From NCBI GenBank assembly GCA_017402895.1, contig JAFPLG010000096.1:1-9327 (forward strand): 9,327 nucleotides of DNA, written 5' to 3'. Of this stretch, positions 7,797 through 9,327 are shown piece by piece. Source of the DNA: Paludibacteraceae bacterium (GTDB lineage: Bacteria; Bacteroidota; Bacteroidia; Bacteroidales; Paludibacteraceae). Under the pieces are notes generated by a model. The model was not told the origin of the DNA, made no database searches, and was given only the letters and a program-made list of their open reading frames with translations. The position numbers and the translations under genes were made by a program. The number at the start of each line of letters is the position of its first letter. The stretch's first letter is position 1.

Positions 7797-9242
7797 TTAC
7801 AAAGCTTTCAGCGCTGCCAGCACAAACTGATAGAACTGCTGAACCGTTTGGATGTTCACACGCTCGTCCGGGCTATGCGGATGCTCGATCGTAGGACCGA
7901 ACGATATCATCTGCATCTCAGGATAGTTGCGGCCGATGATACCACACTCCAGACCGGCATGGATGATCACCACCTTGGGATCATGACCAAACTCCTTTGT
8001 ATAAACCTCTTTCATCGTTTGGAGCAACTCGCTCTTGAAGTTGGGCTTCCATCCCGGGTACGAACCCGAGAACTCTACGTTGGCGCCAGCGAGCGAGAAG
8101 GCAGACTGGATAATCGACTGCAGTTCCTCCTTGCGGCTTTCTACGCTTGAGCGGGTCAGACAAAAAGCGGTCACCTGGTTGTTCTTCGTAGCTATCATAG
8201 CCAGGTTGTTGCTGGTTTCTACGATACCCGGCATCTCCGGCAACATGCGATATACGCCGTGCGGACAAAGCGTTATTGCGTGGATCAGGAAGTCTTGCAC
8301 GTCTTCCGGCATCTCCTGTTTCGGGCACTCCACCTCGCTGGCCGTCACCTTCAGATCGGGTTCTACACCGTCGTATTCGCTCAGGAACAAGTCCTCATAG
8401 CCGGCAACGAGATCGGTCAAGTCGTCGTAGTTCTCTGCAGGAATCGTTACCACGGCGCATGCCTCACGCGGGATGGCGTTGCGCAGACTACCGCCCTCTA
8501 CGGTGGCCAGTCGTGCCTCGCAATTGGTCACGGCATCCTTGAGCACGCGGAACAAAAGCTTGATAGCATTCGCACGCTGCAGATGGATATCGCAACCCGA
8601 GTGACCACCCTTGCAGCCCTTTATGTCGATGCGTACGGCGATATCGCCTTCTTCGGTATCCACGGGTTCGAATTCGAACGTAGCCGTCGTATCTACTCCC
8701 CCGGCGCAGCCTACGTACAGCTCACCTTCCGTCTCCGAATCCAGATTGAGCAGATACTTGCCCTTGAGCCATCCACCCTTCAGGTCAAACGCACCATACA
8801 TACCCGTTTCCTCGTCCACTGTAAACAATGCCTCCAATGGCGGATGCACCACGTTCTTATCTGCCAGAATAGCCATGGCTGTCGCTACGCCGATACCATT
8901 ATCTGCCCCCAGGGTCGTACCGTTAGCCGTTACCCAGGCGTCGTTATCTTCTACGTAAGCCTCAATAGGATCCTTCTCAAAGTCAAACACGCGGTCGCTG
9001 TTCTTCTGCGGCACCATGTCCATATGGCCCTGCAGGATAATTCCCGGACGGTTCTCCATGCCCGGCGATGCGGGTTTGCGAATCAACACATTACCTATCT
9101 CATCTTGCAATGTCTCCAGTCCAAGACTCTTGCCATAGTTCACCAAGAAGGCAGCTACCTCCTCTTTCTTTCCGCTGGGACGCGGAATCTGTGTCAGGGC
9201 GTAGAAACTTTCCCACAATCCCTTAGGTTCCAAGTTTTTCAT
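7797..9242 (-). CDS. pepD: Aminoacyl-histidine dipeptidase PepD (M20 family, cytosol non-specific dipeptidase)
   Basis: This 481-residue protein is an M20C metallopeptidase of the PepD/carnosinase type, hydrolysing Xaa-His and many other dipeptides in the cytosol during peptide nutrition and turnover. The di-zinc site is visible in order: H73 and D75 in GHMDMV, bridging D114 in GADNGIG, catalytic base E144 and ligand E145 in DEETG, D168 in LNLDSE, and H456 in the HSPDE motif. A GCKGGHSG segment marks the lid/dimerisation domain inserted in the middle. Length is typical of PepD, and no signal peptide is present. The start ATG (complement of 9240-9242) is preceded by an A-rich leader without a Shine-Dalgarno sequence. 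It converges with the S41 protease gene and appears to be transcribed alone, from the region to its right. All catalytic residues are present, so it should be active. Confidence 0.96.
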   Translation of the reverse strand: MKNLEPKGLWESFYALTQIPRPSGKKEEVAAFLVNYGKSLGLETLQDEIGNVLIRKPASPGMENRPGIILQGHMDMVPQKNSDRVFDFEKDPIEAYVEDNDAWVTANGTTLGADNGIGVATAMAILADKNVVHPPLEALFTVDEETGMYGAFDLKGGWLKGKYLLNLDSETEGELYVGCAGGVDTTATFEFEPVDTEEGDIAVRIDIKGCKGGHSGCDIHLQRANAIKLLFRVLKDAVTNCEARLATVEGGSLRNAIPREACAVVTIPAENYDDLTDLVAGYEDLFLSEYDGVEPDLKVTASEVECPKQEMPEDVQDFLIHAITLCPHGVYRMLPEMPGIVETSNNLAMIATKNNQVTAFCLTRSSVESRKEELQSIIQSAFSLAGANVEFSGSYPGWKPNFKSELLQTMKEVYTKEFGHDPKVVIIHAGLECGIIGRNYPEMQMISFGPTIEHPHSPDERVNIQTVQQFYQFVLAALKAL

Positions 9243-9265
9243 ATTATTGTGTTTTTTATTTTTTT
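9243..9265 (-). promoter_or_regulatory. A-rich 5' leader of pepD
   Basis: Read on the - strand, the 23 bases before the pepD start are almost all A with scattered T and C and contain no Shine-Dalgarno match. This is the usual look of a Bacteroidota translation-initiation region. I cannot place a convincing -7/-33 promoter here. Confidence 0.45.
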
Positions 9266-9297
9266 CGTAATAACGTTATTACGTAATCACGTAATTA
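9266..9297. repeat. Tandem octanucleotide repeat (CGTAATNA, four units) containing an 18-bp palindrome
   Basis: Four contiguous 8-mers are seen: CGTAATAA at 9266, CGTTATTA at 9274, CGTAATCA at 9282 and CGTAATTA at 9290. The first 18 bases, CGTAATAACGTTATTACG (9266-9283), are a perfect palindrome, and ATTACGTAAT at 9278-9287 is another. The array sits directly upstream of the pepD leader. It is not a terminator for a - strand gene, because the hairpin would be followed by A residues on that strand. It could be an operator-like site or an intergenic repeat family. Confidence 0.8.
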
Positions 9298-9302
9298 AGG
9301 TA

Positions 9303-9327
9303 TCAATCCACCGTCACTTCTCCGCAT
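9303..9327 (-). CDS. Possible C-terminal end of an upstream gene (partial)
   Basis: On the - strand the window edge can be read as CGEVTVD followed by TGA (complement of 9303-9305), a plausible protein C-terminus. A second frame reads MRRSDGGLIP with a TAA at the complement of 9295-9297, inside the octamer array. With fewer than ten codons neither frame can be proven and no family can be named. The base composition changes from AT-rich to GC-richer at about 9300, which fits a gene boundary there. Confidence 0.25.

Noticed and set aside
9266..9283. Palindrome read as an intrinsic terminator for the gene at the right edge
   Set aside because: On the - strand the hairpin is followed by A residues, not U, and its stem is AT-rich and loopless, so it does not fit a terminator.

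Overview
The window looks like chromosomal DNA from a member of the Bacteroidota, most likely order Bacteroidales. The evidence is a Bacteroidales-type GH57 protein, an outer-membrane beta-barrel of the Bacteroidetes 'putative porin' family, a ClpC whose closest motif matches are Bacteroides-type, a dCMP deaminase followed directly by an S41 protease (an order I recall from Bacteroides genomes), and start sites without Shine-Dalgarno sequences, often in A-rich leaders. No phage, IS, tRNA, rRNA or CRISPR signature is visible.

Layout. Six genes lie on the + strand, tightly packed: a GH57 family protein cut off at the left edge (2-1087), a putative porin with a TTG start (1094-3034), a ClpC-like AAA+ unfoldase (3083-5371), thioredoxin (5368-5682), dCMP deaminase (5685-6110) and an S41 carboxyl-terminal processing protease (6126-7742). 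Gaps between them are 6, 48, -4, 2 and 15 bp, so they may form one transcription unit. A perfect 15-bp inverted repeat at 7745-7780 ends this run and also serves the converging gene pepD (7797-9242, - strand). Past pepD, 85 bp of AT-rich sequence holds an octanucleotide tandem repeat and perhaps the last codons of another - strand gene.

How the genes work together. Most products are housekeeping. ClpC with thioredoxin suggests protein quality control and redox balance. Thioredoxin and dCMP deaminase both touch deoxynucleotide supply. The S41 protease acts in the cell envelope, as does the porin. PepD is a cytosolic dipeptidase. The shared order may reflect only compact packing.

Points that stand out: the ClpC protein lacks the middle (UVR/M) domain normal for ClpC yet keeps an IGF ClpP-docking tripeptide; the GH57 protein keeps its nucleophile Glu but has lost the acid/base Asp and other active-site residues; the only appreciable gap in the + strand cluster consists entirely of seven copies of a 7-bp unit; and the pepD leader carries four copies of an 8-bp unit containing an 18-bp perfect palindrome. 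No wholly new multi-gene system is evident; these four items are the best leads.
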